NCBI RefSeq assembly: GCF_036227485.1
Contig: NZ_CP109479.1
Location: 8,618,001-8,682,000 of the forward strand
Direction of reading: 5' to 3'
Source of the DNA: Streptomyces sp. NBC_01451
GTDB lineage: Bacteria; Actinomycetota; Actinomycetes; Streptomycetales; Streptomycetaceae
Length of the DNA stretch: 64,000 nt
Part shown: one piece after another, positions 35,743 through 46,504 of the stretch
Position numbering within the stretch: the stretch's first letter is position 1
Layout of the letters: every line of letters starts with the position of its first letter
Notes under the pieces: generated by a model
Seen by the model: the letters and a program-made list of their open reading frames with translations, nothing else
Told to the model about the DNA's origin: nothing
Database searches by the model: none
Program-made: the position numbers and the translations under genes

Positions 35743-36756
35743 TCAGCGCTGGAGTGCCGTCGCCGTCTCGCGCAACTGTGCGTGCAGCCCGCGATGGGTC
35801 TCGCGGGCCGGCAGCCACTCCTTGCGGATCTTCGCCACGCAGGTGTAGTTGGTGTCGCAGACGTTGGCCAGCGGCGACTCGACGGCCTGTGTCGCGAACT
35901 GGTAGGCGTCCAGCTCACTGAACCCGTAGTCCCGCACCAGCCAGCGCACCAGGTCGAGCTGGGATATCCGGAACGCGTCCTCCAACGGCCGGGCCGAACC
36001 GGTCGAGATGATGTGCGTGTCGGACTCGATACGCGGCCAGGGGGTGGCGACTCCCTTGAGCAGCTCGACGATCACCACGGTGTTCATCGCGCACTCGACG
36101 GCGACCCCGCAGGTCTCGCCCTCGCCCTGGCGGGCGTGACCGTCGCCGAGGCTGAGCAGCGCGCCCTCGACGTTCACCCCGAGGTAGCAGGTGACACCGG
36201 CCCGCATCTCCGGTGTGTCCATGTTCCCGCCGTGCGCGTCGGGCACCAGCGCTGACCGCACCTCCAGGTTGGCGGGCGCCACTCCCACAGTGCCGTGCAT
36301 CGGGTCCATGGGCAGCTCGATCTCGATGTCGCTGTCCCGCGCGCGGAACAGCGCCGTACGCCGCGTCCGGTCGAGCTGCCAGATCCAGACCGTCTCCGGC
36401 AGCGGCGGCTGCAGTGTGGCCGTGGTGTGCGTGGACGTGAGCGCCCCGAACAGCGGGACCGTCGTGGACGCCGCCCAGTCCCGGGCCGGTTCGATGGACA
36501 CGAAGTGCACCGCCACCGTGTCGCCCGGTTCCGCGCCCTCCACATGGAAGGGACCCGTCTGCGGGTTCAGGAACGGGAACTCGCACACCTCGGACACCAG
36601 ATCCTTCTCGGAACGCACACGTCCGGCGAAACAGTCCTCCGTGTACAGGTCGAGGACGGTGCCCGGCGCGATTCGCGCGACGGGAGGCGCGCCGCCGAAC
36701 GTCCAGGCGTACTCGCCCGGTTCGGGGCGCACGGTCAGAATCCTGAGATCGGTCAT
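35743..36756 (-). CDS. Acetamidase/formamidase family protein
   Basis: ATG 36756 gives 337 aa. FmdA/AmdA landmarks are present: GTVLDLYTEDCFAGRV, GPFHVEGAEPGDTVAVHFVSIEPARDW, PMDPMHGTVGVAP, HGGNMDTPEMRAGVTCYLGVNVEGALLSLGDGHARQGEGE. The Asp/His/Glu residues that bind metal in this family are within these motifs. Expected reaction: hydrolysis of a short-chain amide to ammonia and a carboxylate. No amide transporter is nearby. Confidence 0.9.
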   Translation of the reverse strand: MTDLRILTVRPEPGEYAWTFGGAPPVARIAPGTVLDLYTEDCFAGRVRSEKDLVSEVCEFPFLNPQTGPFHVEGAEPGDTVAVHFVSIEPARDWAASTTVPLFGALTSTHTTATLQPPLPETVWIWQLDRTRRTALFRARDSDIEIELPMDPMHGTVGVAPANLEVRSALVPDAHGGNMDTPEMRAGVTCYLGVNVEGALLSLGDGHARQGEGETCGVAVECAMNTVVIVELLKGVATPWPRIESDTHIISTGSARPLEDAFRISQLDLVRWLVRDYGFSELDAYQFATQAVESPLANVCDTNYTCVAKIRKEWLPARETHRGLHAQLRETATALQR

Positions 36757-36973
36757 CGCTGCACAGCTCCGTTCTGCGGAAGGTCGGCGGAGGGCGCGCA
36801 CCACCCGGCACCATGGCGGGCCGCGCCTCACGTGGATCACGCTACGGCGCTTGGCGGTCGGGCAGGAAGAGCCCATGGATTTCGGTGGATGACCGCGCGA
36901 TTGTGGACAACTCGGCCACTCCAACGGGTGACGTCGGCGTGCTGTGCGGTGGATCGAGGCTGGTCGGGCCCCT

Positions 36974-38182
36974 TCAGTCCCGCCCCGCCACGGCCCCCGG
37001 GTCGTCCAGCACCGCCCGCACCACCGAGTGCGCGGCGCCCAGCAGGGGACCTTCGGGGCCCAGCCGCGACACCGCCACCGCACAGGCGGGCCCCGCCGTA
37101 CGCCGGGCCAGTTCCGCCTCCAGCGACGGCAGCAGCCACGGCGCCAGCCCGGACAGCGCACCGCCCAGGACGACAATCTCGGGGTCCAGCAGATTGACCG
37201 CCCCGGTCAGCGCGATACCGAGAGCCGTGCCTGCCCCTTCCAGAGCCCGCCGTACGTCTGGGTCCCCCTGGGCGGCGCGCTCCGCGAGCAGCCCGACGCG
37301 GTCCTCGCCCGGCTCGACTCCCGCCGCCAGCAGCACCGCCTCCTCGCCCGCGTACTGCTCCAGGCACCCGCGCCCGCCGCACGCGCACTCCGGCCCCTCC
37401 GGACGGACCGGCACATGCCCCAACTCGCCCGCGAACCCGCGGGTTCCACGCAGCAGCCGCCCGTCCACGACCACCGCGGCGCCGATACCGATCTCGGCCG
37501 ACACATGCAGGAAGTCGGACGGAGTGCCGTCTCCGAGCCAGAGTTCCGCCAGCGCACCGAGGTTCGCCTCGTTGTCCACGGTCAGTGGGAACCCGGCGGG
37601 CAGGAGCGCGCCGAGATCCGTGTCGTGCCAGTCGAGGTTGGGGGCACGGACGACCGTGCGCCCGTCGCGGGCCACGAGCCCCGGCACGGCGACCGCGAGG
37701 CCGGCCGGCCACAGGCCCTCGCGCTCCACCTCGGCGATCACCTCCCGCACCAGCCCGGTCAGCTCCTCGATCACCGGTTCGGGGGAGCGCCCGCGGTTGG
37801 CGCCGTGTCGCACGGCGCGCGCCCGCACCGCGCCCCGCAGATCGACCGCGCAGACCGCGAGATGGTCGACACCGACCTCCGCGCCGATCCCTGCCGGACC
37901 GCGCCCGCTCACGGCGAGTGCCGACCCGGGGCGTCCGACCCGGCCGGGCCGCTCGGGGCCCAGCTCTTCGAGCAGCCCGGAGCGGATCAGCTCGTCCACG
38001 AGCGTCGACACCGCCGCCCGGGTCAGCCCGATGCGTGAGGCGACCCCGGCACGGGACAGCGGTCCCTCGGCGCTGACGGTGTGCATCACCCGCGCGAGGT
38101 TGCGGCGGCGCATGCCCTGCTGGGTGTCGGGCAGCCGGGCGCCGGCGCCGGGCGAACGGGCCTCGTGCAGCGGTGCGGTCAT
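36974..38182 (-). CDS. xylR: ROK-family transcriptional repressor of xylose genes (XylR-like)
   Basis: 402 aa. An N-terminal winged HTH (LSRAGVASRIGLTRAAVSTLVDELIRSGLLEE) is followed by a ROK sugar-kinase-like domain with DNEANLGALAE, the GHVPVRP motif and the zinc motif CACGGRGCLEQ. The phosphate-binding loop is degenerate (GAEVGVDHLAV), as usual in regulators. Location next to xylulokinase and xylose isomerase indicates control of xylose use, with xylose or a derivative as inducer; this is by analogy. The 12-bp-arm palindrome at 38214-38243 just upstream may be an autoregulatory site. Confidence 0.85.
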   Translation of the reverse strand: MTAPLHEARSPGAGARLPDTQQGMRRRNLARVMHTVSAEGPLSRAGVASRIGLTRAAVSTLVDELIRSGLLEELGPERPGRVGRPGSALAVSGRGPAGIGAEVGVDHLAVCAVDLRGAVRARAVRHGANRGRSPEPVIEELTGLVREVIAEVEREGLWPAGLAVAVPGLVARDGRTVVRAPNLDWHDTDLGALLPAGFPLTVDNEANLGALAELWLGDGTPSDFLHVSAEIGIGAAVVVDGRLLRGTRGFAGELGHVPVRPEGPECACGGRGCLEQYAGEEAVLLAAGVEPGEDRVGLLAERAAQGDPDVRRALEGAGTALGIALTGAVNLLDPEIVVLGGALSGLAPWLLPSLEAELARRTAGPACAVAVSRLGPEGPLLGAAHSVVRAVLDDPGAVAGRD

Positions 38183-38213
38183 GCCTCCGTCAGTCCTCCG
38201 TGGGTGTCCGTGA

Positions 38214-38243
38214 GCCGACGTTCGTGGACGGACGAACGTCGGC
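38214..38243. promoter_or_regulatory. Perfect palindrome between xylB and the ROK gene
   Basis: Arms GCCGACGTTCGT and ACGAACGTCGGC (12 nt each) with a 6-nt spacer, 31-61 bp before the ROK start and 57-86 bp after the xylB stop. It could terminate xylB transcripts or be the ROK repressor's operator. It has no T-run. Confidence 0.6.
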
Positions 38244-38299
38244 GTCCTTCGGCGGACGGCGGTTGGGCACCGTCGACGCCCGTTCGCCCCTCGGAGCCG

Positions 38300-39745
38300 T
38301 CAGCGGGCGTCTGTCCCCCGCTCCAGCAGCGGCGATGCGTCGGAGAGTACCCCGGAGATCCGGTCCAGCGTCGCCTGGTCCCGCTCCACCGCGTCCAGGA
38401 CCGGCCCCCGGGCCGTGTCCCAGCGCCGGGCCACCGCGGCCGGATCCTCGCCGGTCAGCAGGCCCGCCGCCTGTGCCGCGGCGCCGAGCGCGACCAGCTC
38501 CTTGGCCTCGGGCACCTGGGCGGGCCGCCCCGACAGCCGGCGTACGGTCTCCTGCCAGGCCCTACCGCGCGCGCCGCCGCCGATCAGCAGCAGCGGCGCC
38601 GATCGGTCCGCATCCGAGTCGAGCACCAGATCGAGAGCGCCGAGCAGCGAGTGGACCGCCCCGTCGTACGCGGCCTGGAGCAGCTGTCCGCCGGTCGTGT
38701 CGTGACGCAGCCCGTGCAGCAGCCCCGAGGCGTTCGGCAGGTTCGGGGTGCGCTCGCCGTCCAGGTAGGGCAGCAGGGTGACTCCTGTGCCGCGTTCGAC
38801 GGCCTCGCGGTCCAGGCCGAGCAGGGCGGCGACGCGGTCCACGGCGAGCGTGCAGTTGAGGGTGCAGGCCAGCGGCAGCCAGTCGCCGCGCGCGTCGGCG
38901 AAGCCCGCGACGGTGCCGGTCGGGTCGGCGGGCCGGTGCGTCGAGACCGCGTACACGGTGCCCGACGTGCCGAGGCTCAGTACCGGAGTGCCGGGGCGCA
39001 ACCCGAGGCCCAGCGCGGCGGCGGCGTTGTCCCCGGTGCCCGCGGCGACGAGGGTGCCTTTGGAGAAGGGCAGGCCGTGACCGTCACGCACGGTCCCGGC
39101 CACCTCACCCGGTCGGACCACCCGGGGCAGCAGCGCGGCATCGAGCCCCACGTGCGCGAGCACCTCCGCGTCGTACGTCTCCGTTCCGGACGCCCACCAG
39201 CCGGTGCCGGAGGCGTCGCCGCGGTCGGTGGTGCCCTGACCCGTGAGGCGCTCGGTGAGGTAGTCGTGGGGGAGTCTTACGGCTTTGACGGCGCGAATCG
39301 TCTCCGGCTCGTGTTCTGTCAGCCAGGCCCACTTCGTGACCGTGAAGGAGGCGCCCGGCACGCTTCCGGTGCGCTCCGCCCAGGTCTTCGCTCCGCCCAG
39401 TTCCTCGATCAGCCGGTCGGCCTGGGGCGCCGACCGCACGTCGTTCCACAGCATCGCCGGACGGACCGGCTCGCCCTGGGCGTCCAGGGTGACGAGCCCG
39501 TGCTGCTGGCCGCCGATCGACACGGCGGCGGCCTCGCGGGCCGCGTCACCGCATTGGCTCAGCGCCTCGCACAGGGCGTTCCACCACTGCCGCGGGTCGC
39601 TCTCGCGGCCCGCCCCGGTCGTGACGGTGTGCTGTGCCTGGCCGCTCGCCACGACCTGGCCGGTGGCCGCGTCGACGACCAGCGCCTTGGTGGACTGGGT
39701 CGACGTGTCCACGCCGACGACGAGCGGACCCTCGGCTGCTGACAT
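38300..39745 (-). CDS. xylB: Xylulokinase
   Basis: 481 aa, FGGY carbohydrate-kinase family. The N-terminal phosphate-binding loop VGVDTSTQSTKALV, the substrate region SIGGQQHGLVTLD and WNDVRSAPQADRL, the catalytic Asp in AAGTGDNAAAALG, and the C-terminal GGGARGRAWQETVRRLSG motif are all present. It phosphorylates D-xylulose to xylulose 5-phosphate for the pentose phosphate pathway. It is divergent from xylA across a 202-bp promoter region and upstream of the ROK gene on the same strand. Confidence 0.95.
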   Translation of the reverse strand: MSAAEGPLVVGVDTSTQSTKALVVDAATGQVVASGQAQHTVTTGAGRESDPRQWWNALCEALSQCGDAAREAAAVSIGGQQHGLVTLDAQGEPVRPAMLWNDVRSAPQADRLIEELGGAKTWAERTGSVPGASFTVTKWAWLTEHEPETIRAVKAVRLPHDYLTERLTGQGTTDRGDASGTGWWASGTETYDAEVLAHVGLDAALLPRVVRPGEVAGTVRDGHGLPFSKGTLVAAGTGDNAAAALGLGLRPGTPVLSLGTSGTVYAVSTHRPADPTGTVAGFADARGDWLPLACTLNCTLAVDRVAALLGLDREAVERGTGVTLLPYLDGERTPNLPNASGLLHGLRHDTTGGQLLQAAYDGAVHSLLGALDLVLDSDADRSAPLLLIGGGARGRAWQETVRRLSGRPAQVPEAKELVALGAAAQAAGLLTGEDPAAVARRWDTARGPVLDAVERDQATLDRISGVLSDASPLLERGTDAR

Positions 39746-39846
39746 CGGGTTCTCCCTCTTCCGCGGCTCCGCGGGATCTGGCCTGGTGTTTTCCGGTGCC
39801 TGTCCGGGTCGCGGCGACCCGTCCTCACCCTCAGTCTCTGCTCAGG

Positions 39847-39856
39847 GAAACGTTTC
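39847..39856. promoter_or_regulatory. Candidate operator in the xylA/xylB divergent promoter
   Basis: GAAACGTTTC, a perfect 10-bp palindrome, lies 102 bp before xylB and 92 bp before xylA. The sequence ACTAATTTGTAAACCG (39894-39909), unusually AT-rich here, is nearer xylA. Either may be the ROK or a global carbon-control site; GAAACGTTTC resembles LacI/GalR boxes. Confidence 0.45.
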
Positions 39857-39923
39857 AGGGACGCGTTGTCTCTTCCCAGAGATGCTCCCGCATACTAATT
39901 TGTAAACCGCCATGACGAAATAG

Positions 39924-41114
<1,191 letters not shown>

Positions 41115-41121
41115 ATCGCGA

Positions 41122-41157
41122 ACCGGGGACGCCTGTCCGTCGGTGGGCGTCCCCGGT
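41122..41157. terminator. Hairpin terminator after xylA
   Basis: Perfect 12-nt arms ACCGGGGACGCC and GGCGTCCCCGGT with a 12-nt loop, starting 8 bp past the xylA stop. No U-run. Confidence 0.85.
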
Positions 41158-41305
41158 CACTGGTGCATACAACTGTGCTCCGGTGGATCTCCTGTGACCG
41201 GGCCTGGCGCGGATTTCTCCGGAATCGTGCGGTCCATGGCATGAGCCCGTATCAACTTCCGCATGAGGGTCGCGTGCTGACCGGTTCGCGGCGAGTCTTG
41301 ACGGT

Positions 41306-42205
41306 ATGGCCATGCCGCCCGTACCGCCTCAGCCGCCCGGGCCGCCGGGAGACAGTCCGCCTCCGGGCGGTGGCTTCGGCCCGCCCTCCGGGGGAGGCTA
41401 CGGCCCTCCCTATGAAGGCAACGCCAATGGTGGCTACGGTCCTCCTCCCGGAGGCCACGGACCTCCCACGCAGGGCGGCGGGGGCTGGCTGCCGCCGCCG
41501 ATGCCGCCCGAACCGCCCGACGGACCGGGCGGACACCGAGGACCCGGCAGGCGTCCGAGCCCGCTGTTCATCCTGCTCGCGGCTGTCGTCGCGGTCGGAG
41601 TCGTCGTCGCGGTGGTACTCATGGTCGCCGGAGGCGACGACACCCCGGACAAGAACCCGCCCGGGAGCAGCCAGAGTTCAGGCCGGACCCCCGACCCGTC
41701 GTTCAGCATCCCGACCGAACTGCCGACCAGGCTTCCCACCAAGCTGCCCACATTGCCGTCCGGGCTCCCCACCGAGCTTCCGACCGAGTTCCCCACCGAC
41801 CTGCCGAGCGAGTTCCCGAGCGACCTGGACTCGCTCGTCCCGCTGGCCGGCGACGAAGTGCCGTACTACATGCTGCGAACCGGCGACTGCTTCGACGCCG
41901 ACGCCGCCCAGCCCGGACAGGCCGCGAAGCGCGAGTGCGGGGACCCGCACGATGCCGAGGTCGTGAAGGTGGCCGAACTCGAAGGCCGTTACGCGACGGA
42001 CGTCGCCCTGAAGAACGCCGCCTACGCCCTGTGCAGGCCATCCCTGGAACGCGAGGCGGCAGCACAGCCCGCCGGTGCCGTGAGGGGGAGCCTGGTGCAG
42101 TATCCGGACACCGTGGGCTACCTGTTGGGCATCGACAAGGTCGCGTGCAGTCTGGCCGCCGACCTGGGCTCCGACACCCGGAAACTCACGACACCACTGA
42201 CCTGA
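41306..42205 (+). CDS. Proline-rich membrane protein with LPT repeats
   Basis: 299 aa. Residues 1-85 are a Pro/Gly-rich cytosolic tail (PPGPPGDSPPPGGG type). One TM helix follows (SPLFILLAAVVAVGVVVAVVLMVAGG), then a Ser/Pro-rich linker and a run of LPT/FPT tripeptide repeats (about 136-170). An exported C-terminal domain with paired Cys (TGDCFDAD, KRECGDPHDAEVV, ALCRPS, VACSLAAD) completes the protein. The outer domain resembles the septum-formation/DUF4190-associated family of actinomycetes. Exact role unknown. Confidence 0.75.
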   Translation: MAMPPVPPQPPGPPGDSPPPGGGFGPPSGGGYGPPYEGNANGGYGPPPGGHGPPTQGGGGWLPPPMPPEPPDGPGGHRGPGRRPSPLFILLAAVVAVGVVVAVVLMVAGGDDTPDKNPPGSSQSSGRTPDPSFSIPTELPTRLPTKLPTLPSGLPTELPTEFPTDLPSEFPSDLDSLVPLAGDEVPYYMLRTGDCFDADAAQPGQAAKRECGDPHDAEVVKVAELEGRYATDVALKNAAYALCRPSLEREAAAQPAGAVRGSLVQYPDTVGYLLGIDKVACSLAADLGSDTRKLTTPLT

Positions 42206-42269
42206 GGGCCGGGCGGATCGCGGTCCACGTGTGCGTGCCGCTGTCCCGTCGCCCGCATCCCCTTCACGT

Positions 42270-43622
42270 TCACCGGCCCTGAGGCGGCTCCTCCGCGGTT
42301 ATGCGCTCCATCGAGGCCAGTGCGGTCCCCGGGTCCTGAGCCGCCCGTCCGGCGAGCACCCAACGGCCGCTCTGCTTCCGGTACGGCCACCAGCGGCCGT
42401 CACGTCCCAGGCGCAGCTGACTTCCCGCGCCGACCACCGTCCACCGGTTGCGCGCCACCCGCAGCACCGGCCGCTCGTCCTCGTCCCAGGCCGAGTCGAG
42501 CGCGGCACGCGCGCGTGCGAGCACCTTGCCCTCGACCGTCCACTCCTCCTCCAGGACCGACAACGCCGCCACGCCTCCGAACCCCCAGGCACGAACAGCC
42601 GCGGCCAACTGCTCCCGGCCGCGCCCCGACCCCTGCGCGAGTCGCTCCGAAACGGCCTCCGAGGGACTGTCCACGGCCAGTCGCACCGCGTCCTGAGCCG
42701 TCGTCAGCTCCGCCTCGACCGGCTGCTGTCCATGACCGGCCCCGAGCGCCTCGGCAAGCAGCCGATGCGCCTCCACAGCCGTCCGCGCGGCCAGGAACTC
42801 CAGCGCGCCGGGGTCCACTCCGGGCGCGGGCGGCACGTCGGTGTCCAGGGCCGGTGGTGTCCCTGGAGCATCGGGCAGCCGGGGCGGGGCGGGCAGCGCG
42901 GGGAGGATGTCCCCGGCCGCGTAGGCCTCGGCCGCGTCCACGCCCTCCGGCCCGGCGGATTCGTCGGCGGGCACGGAGTCACGGCTGTGTACGGCGTCCA
43001 GCAGGGCGTGTTCGCCGCGTCCCCGCATGAGCAGCAGGACGAAGGGGTCCTGGTCCAGCAGCCGCGCCACCTGGTAGCAGAGAGCGGCCGTATGACCGCA
43101 GTGGTCCCAGGCGCCGCAGTCGCACTCCGGCTCCAGATCCCCCATGCCGGGCAGGAGTTCGACTCCGGCGGCAGCGGAGTCCTCCACCAGGTGCGGGGGC
43201 ATGTCCCGGTCCAGCAGGGCCGCGATATGACCGGCCCGCTCGACCGCCATGTCCAGAAAACGGTCCCACTGTTCGTCGGACAGCTCCTGCAGCAGGACGT
43301 CGGAGCGGTGCGTGGTGCGGTCCGGGTCCTGGACGACGGCGGTGATGCGTCCCGGGCGCACCGACACGGCGCCCACGGCGCCCGCGCGCGCAAGCCGGCG
43401 GCCCGCCCGCACCTGTTCGGAGTCCAGCGCCGCGTCCTCCAGCGACTTCAGCCAGGCACGCCCCCACCACGTCTCCGCGAAACCACGCCCGCGCGGGGGA
43501 GGCAGCGGGGCGAACGTGCGCTCCAGGCCGGCTCCGGACGCGTCACTCTCGTACCCCTCGCCGTCGTAGTCGTCACCATTGTGCTCGTCTCCGTCGGCCG
43601 GGTCACTGTTGTGCTGAGTCAT
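42270..43622 (-). CDS. SWIM zinc-finger protein
   Basis: ATG 43622 overlaps the stop of the helicase gene (ATGA), so the two are translationally coupled; 450 aa. The start is Asp/Glu-rich. A conserved block (FAETWWGRAWLKSLEDAALDSEQVRAGRRLARAGAV) is followed by the SWIM zinc motif CDCGAWDHCGHTAAL near residue 164-178. The rest is Ala/Pro-rich linker and a helical C-terminus. SWIM proteins of this type are regularly paired with SNF2 ATPases in actinomycetes and may bind DNA or protein for it. Confidence 0.88.
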   Translation of the reverse strand: MTQHNSDPADGDEHNGDDYDGEGYESDASGAGLERTFAPLPPPRGRGFAETWWGRAWLKSLEDAALDSEQVRAGRRLARAGAVGAVSVRPGRITAVVQDPDRTTHRSDVLLQELSDEQWDRFLDMAVERAGHIAALLDRDMPPHLVEDSAAAGVELLPGMGDLEPECDCGAWDHCGHTAALCYQVARLLDQDPFVLLLMRGRGEHALLDAVHSRDSVPADESAGPEGVDAAEAYAAGDILPALPAPPRLPDAPGTPPALDTDVPPAPGVDPGALEFLAARTAVEAHRLLAEALGAGHGQQPVEAELTTAQDAVRLAVDSPSEAVSERLAQGSGRGREQLAAAVRAWGFGGVAALSVLEEEWTVEGKVLARARAALDSAWDEDERPVLRVARNRWTVVGAGSQLRLGRDGRWWPYRKQSGRWVLAGRAAQDPGTALASMERITAEEPPQGR

Positions 43623-46504
43623 CGCGCGCTCTCCCGCAGTCGCACCAGGTCGGCCAGTTCGGTGTCCGTCAGTTCCGTGAGCGCGGCCTCGCCGGAGCCG
43701 AGCACCGCGTCGGCCAGCGCCCGCTTGCGGTTCAGCATCTCGGCGATACGGTCCTCGATCGTGCCCTCGGCGATCAGGCGGTGCACCTGCACGGGGCGGT
43801 TCTGGCCGATGCGGTACGCACGGTCCGTGGCCTGGGCCTCGACGGCGGGGTTCCACCAGCGGTCGTAATGCACGACGTGCTCGGCCCTGGTCAGGTTCAG
43901 GCCGGTGCCGGCGGCCTTCAAGGACAGCAGGAAGACCGGTACTTCGCCCTCCTGGAAACGCTCCACCATCGCCTCGCGTTCCGCGACGGGCGTGCCGCCG
44001 TGGAGGAACTGCGTGGGCACTCCGCGCGCCGCCAGATGCCGTTCCAGGAGCCGCGCCATTCGCACGTACTGGGTGAAGACCAGAACGCTCGCTCCCTCGG
44101 AGAGGATGGTGTCGAGCAACTCGTCCAGCAGTTCCAGTTTTCCGGAGCGTCCCGCGATTTTCGGTCGGTCCTCCTTGAGGAACTGCGCCGGATGGTTGCA
44201 GATCTGCTTCAGACCGGTCAGCAGCTTCACGATCAGCCCGCGCCGCTCCATGTTGTCGGCGCCGGAGATCTCCGCGAGTGTCTCCCGCACGACGGCCTCG
44301 TACAGGCCTGTCTGTTCCTTGGTGAGCGACACGGCACGGTCGGTCTCCGTCTTCGGTGGCAGCTCGGGAGCGATGCCCGGGTCCGACTTGCGCCGCCGCA
44401 GCAGGAACGGGCGCACGAGCCGGGCCAGACGCTCGGCTGCGGCCGGGTCCTGACCTCCTTCGACGTCCCGCGCGTACCGCGAGCGGAAAGTGCCGAGCCG
44501 GCCCAGCAGGCCCGGGGTCGTCCAGTCGAGGATGGCCCACAGTTCCGACAGGTTGTTCTCCACCGGGGTGCCGGTGAGCGCCACGCGTGCGCGTGCGCCG
44601 ATGGAACGCAGCTCCCTGGCCGTCTCCGAGTACGGGTTCTTGACATGCTGTGCCTCGTCCGCCACGACCATGCCCCACGGCACCTCGGCCAGCCGGCGCG
44701 CGTCCAGGCGCATCGTGCCGTACGTGGTGAGTACGAACTCGCCGTCGGCCAGGGACTCCAGGCTGCGCCGCGCCCCGTGGAAGCGGCGTACGGGCGTACC
44801 GGGCGCGAACCGCTCGATCTCGCGCTGCCAGTTGCCCATCAGGGACGTCGGACAGACGACGAGAGTGGGCCCCGCCGCCGACGGGTCGGTCTGCCGGTGC
44901 AGATGCAGCGCGATCAGAGTGATCGTCTTGCCGAGGCCCATGTCGTCGGCCAGGCAGCAGCCGAGACCCAGGGACGTCATCCGGGCCAGCCAGTTCAGGC
45001 CCCGCAGCTGGTAGTCGCGCAGTGTGGCGGTGAGCGCGGCCGGCTGACCGACGGGGTCCTGGTCGTCCGGGTCCGAGATGCGGTCCCGCAAGGCCGCCAG
45101 CCACCCGGTGGGCCGCACCTCGACCGGGCGACCGTCGACCTCCGTGGAGCCCGTCAGGGCGGCGCTGAGGGCGTCGACGGGGGTGATCTTGCGGTCCTGT
45201 TGCGCGTGGGCGCGGCGCACCTCCCGAGGGTCGACAAGGACCCACTGGTCACGCAGCCGCACCACGGGACGGTTCGCCTCGGCGAGACGGTCCAGCTCCT
45301 CGCGCGTGAGCTGCTGGTCGCCCAGCGCGAACCACCAGTTGAAGGAGAGCAGCGCGTCGGCGGACAGGAACGACGGAGTGTCCGACGATGGTTTCCCGGG
45401 GCCCGTGTCGTCGTCGGGTGGGCCGACGACCGCGCGGGCCGTCAGTTTGCGGGCCAGCTCCTTGGGCCAGTGCACCTCGACCCCGCCGGCGGACAGGGCG
45501 CGGGCGCCTTCCCCGAGCAGCTCGGTGATCTCTTCGGCGGCCAGTTCGACGGCGTCCGGTGCGGCAGCGGAGAGCAGAGGTGCGAGCGGTGGCCAGGTGC
45601 GCGCCGCGCGGCGCAGCGCGAGCAGGGTGGCCATCCGCGCGCGGGGGCCGAACGCGCGGCCGAGGACGCCGGCCGGAGCCCACACTTCGGCAGCGTCCGC
45701 CACCAGCCCGGGCTCGGTCACACTGTGCACCTGGAGCACGGCCCGGAACCGCAGGGAGGTCTCGTCCTCCCCGGCCGACGCCAGCCCCGGTACCTCCACT
45801 CGCAGGGAGATGCGCACTCCCTCGTCGTGCCCGGCGGCGACCTCGGCGGCCCACGCGCGCTGCTCCGGCACGTGCTGAGGTTCCCGCACCGCGTAGGCCA
45901 CCCCGCCGGTGGCCAGCGTGGCGGCGGGGGAGCGTGGCAGGGCGTCTGCCATCGCGTCCAGGAAGGCACGCAGCAGTCGCTCCGGGTCGGGCAGCCGTGG
46001 CGGCTCCGTGCCCTCCAACGGCATGGCATGCGCTTCCGGGGGCATCGCGGCGGCGAGTTCGCGGACGCGCTCCACGTCCGCCGCGCCGAGCGGTCCGGCC
46101 CGCCAGGCGTCGTGGTCCCCCGTGGAGAGGCCGGGCAACAGGAGTCCGCGCGCGGCCAGTTGCAGGGCGAGAACGGCAGCCGCACCCCAGAACGCCGTCG
46201 CCCTGTGCCCCTGAGCGGCGCCACGCGCCCGCGTGAGGACCGGCAACGCCGCACGCATCGGGAGCATGACAGCGGTCACCTGCGCCCGTTCGACGCCCTG
46301 GTCGCCCGGGAGGATCACGGTCAGGTCCTCGACGGTTCCGGCGGCCACGGCGGGCGGTGTGCCACCGTCGGGCAGCCAGAACGCGACCCGGCCGGTGCGG
46401 GCCGGATCGCCGGGCACGAACACGGCACAGCAGCGGGCCAGTTCGGAGATCTCGGAGGGTGTTGCCGCGGGAATCCTCTGCACAGCGGTGGCCGCATTCC
46501 TCAA
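43619..46504 (-). CDS. SNF2-family DEAD/DEAH-box ATPase (helicase-like)
   Basis: About 961 aa from TTG 46504; GTG 46483 is an alternative and no strong RBS decides. The N-terminal ~450 residues are the SNF2-associated bacterial region. The ATPase follows with Walker A DDMGLGKTITLIAL (about 518), DEAQ box VVADEAQHVKNP (about 616), TGTPVENNLSELW and, in the C-terminal lobe, RAYRIGQNRPVQVHRL (about 896). It is a RapA/HepA-like ATP-driven DNA translocase probably remodelling protein-DNA complexes. It is coupled to the SWIM gene. Confidence 0.93.
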   Translation of the reverse strand: MRNAATAVQRIPAATPSEISELARCCAVFVPGDPARTGRVAFWLPDGGTPPAVAAGTVEDLTVILPGDQGVERAQVTAVMLPMRAALPVLTRARGAAQGHRATAFWGAAAVLALQLAARGLLLPGLSTGDHDAWRAGPLGAADVERVRELAAAMPPEAHAMPLEGTEPPRLPDPERLLRAFLDAMADALPRSPAATLATGGVAYAVREPQHVPEQRAWAAEVAAGHDEGVRISLRVEVPGLASAGEDETSLRFRAVLQVHSVTEPGLVADAAEVWAPAGVLGRAFGPRARMATLLALRRAARTWPPLAPLLSAAAPDAVELAAEEITELLGEGARALSAGGVEVHWPKELARKLTARAVVGPPDDDTGPGKPSSDTPSFLSADALLSFNWWFALGDQQLTREELDRLAEANRPVVRLRDQWVLVDPREVRRAHAQQDRKITPVDALSAALTGSTEVDGRPVEVRPTGWLAALRDRISDPDDQDPVGQPAALTATLRDYQLRGLNWLARMTSLGLGCCLADDMGLGKTITLIALHLHRQTDPSAAGPTLVVCPTSLMGNWQREIERFAPGTPVRRFHGARRSLESLADGEFVLTTYGTMRLDARRLAEVPWGMVVADEAQHVKNPYSETARELRSIGARARVALTGTPVENNLSELWAILDWTTPGLLGRLGTFRSRYARDVEGGQDPAAAERLARLVRPFLLRRRKSDPGIAPELPPKTETDRAVSLTKEQTGLYEAVVRETLAEISGADNMERRGLIVKLLTGLKQICNHPAQFLKEDRPKIAGRSGKLELLDELLDTILSEGASVLVFTQYVRMARLLERHLAARGVPTQFLHGGTPVAEREAMVERFQEGEVPVFLLSLKAAGTGLNLTRAEHVVHYDRWWNPAVEAQATDRAYRIGQNRPVQVHRLIAEGTIEDRIAEMLNRKRALADAVLGSGEAALTELTDTELADLVRLRESAR

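Noticed and set aside
42270..45245. Long minus-strand frame of 991 codons covering SNF2 and SWIM genes
   Set aside because: Its second part is the SWIM protein; the first part is a shadow of the SNF2 gene in another frame, rich in Arg, Pro and Gly, with no family pattern.
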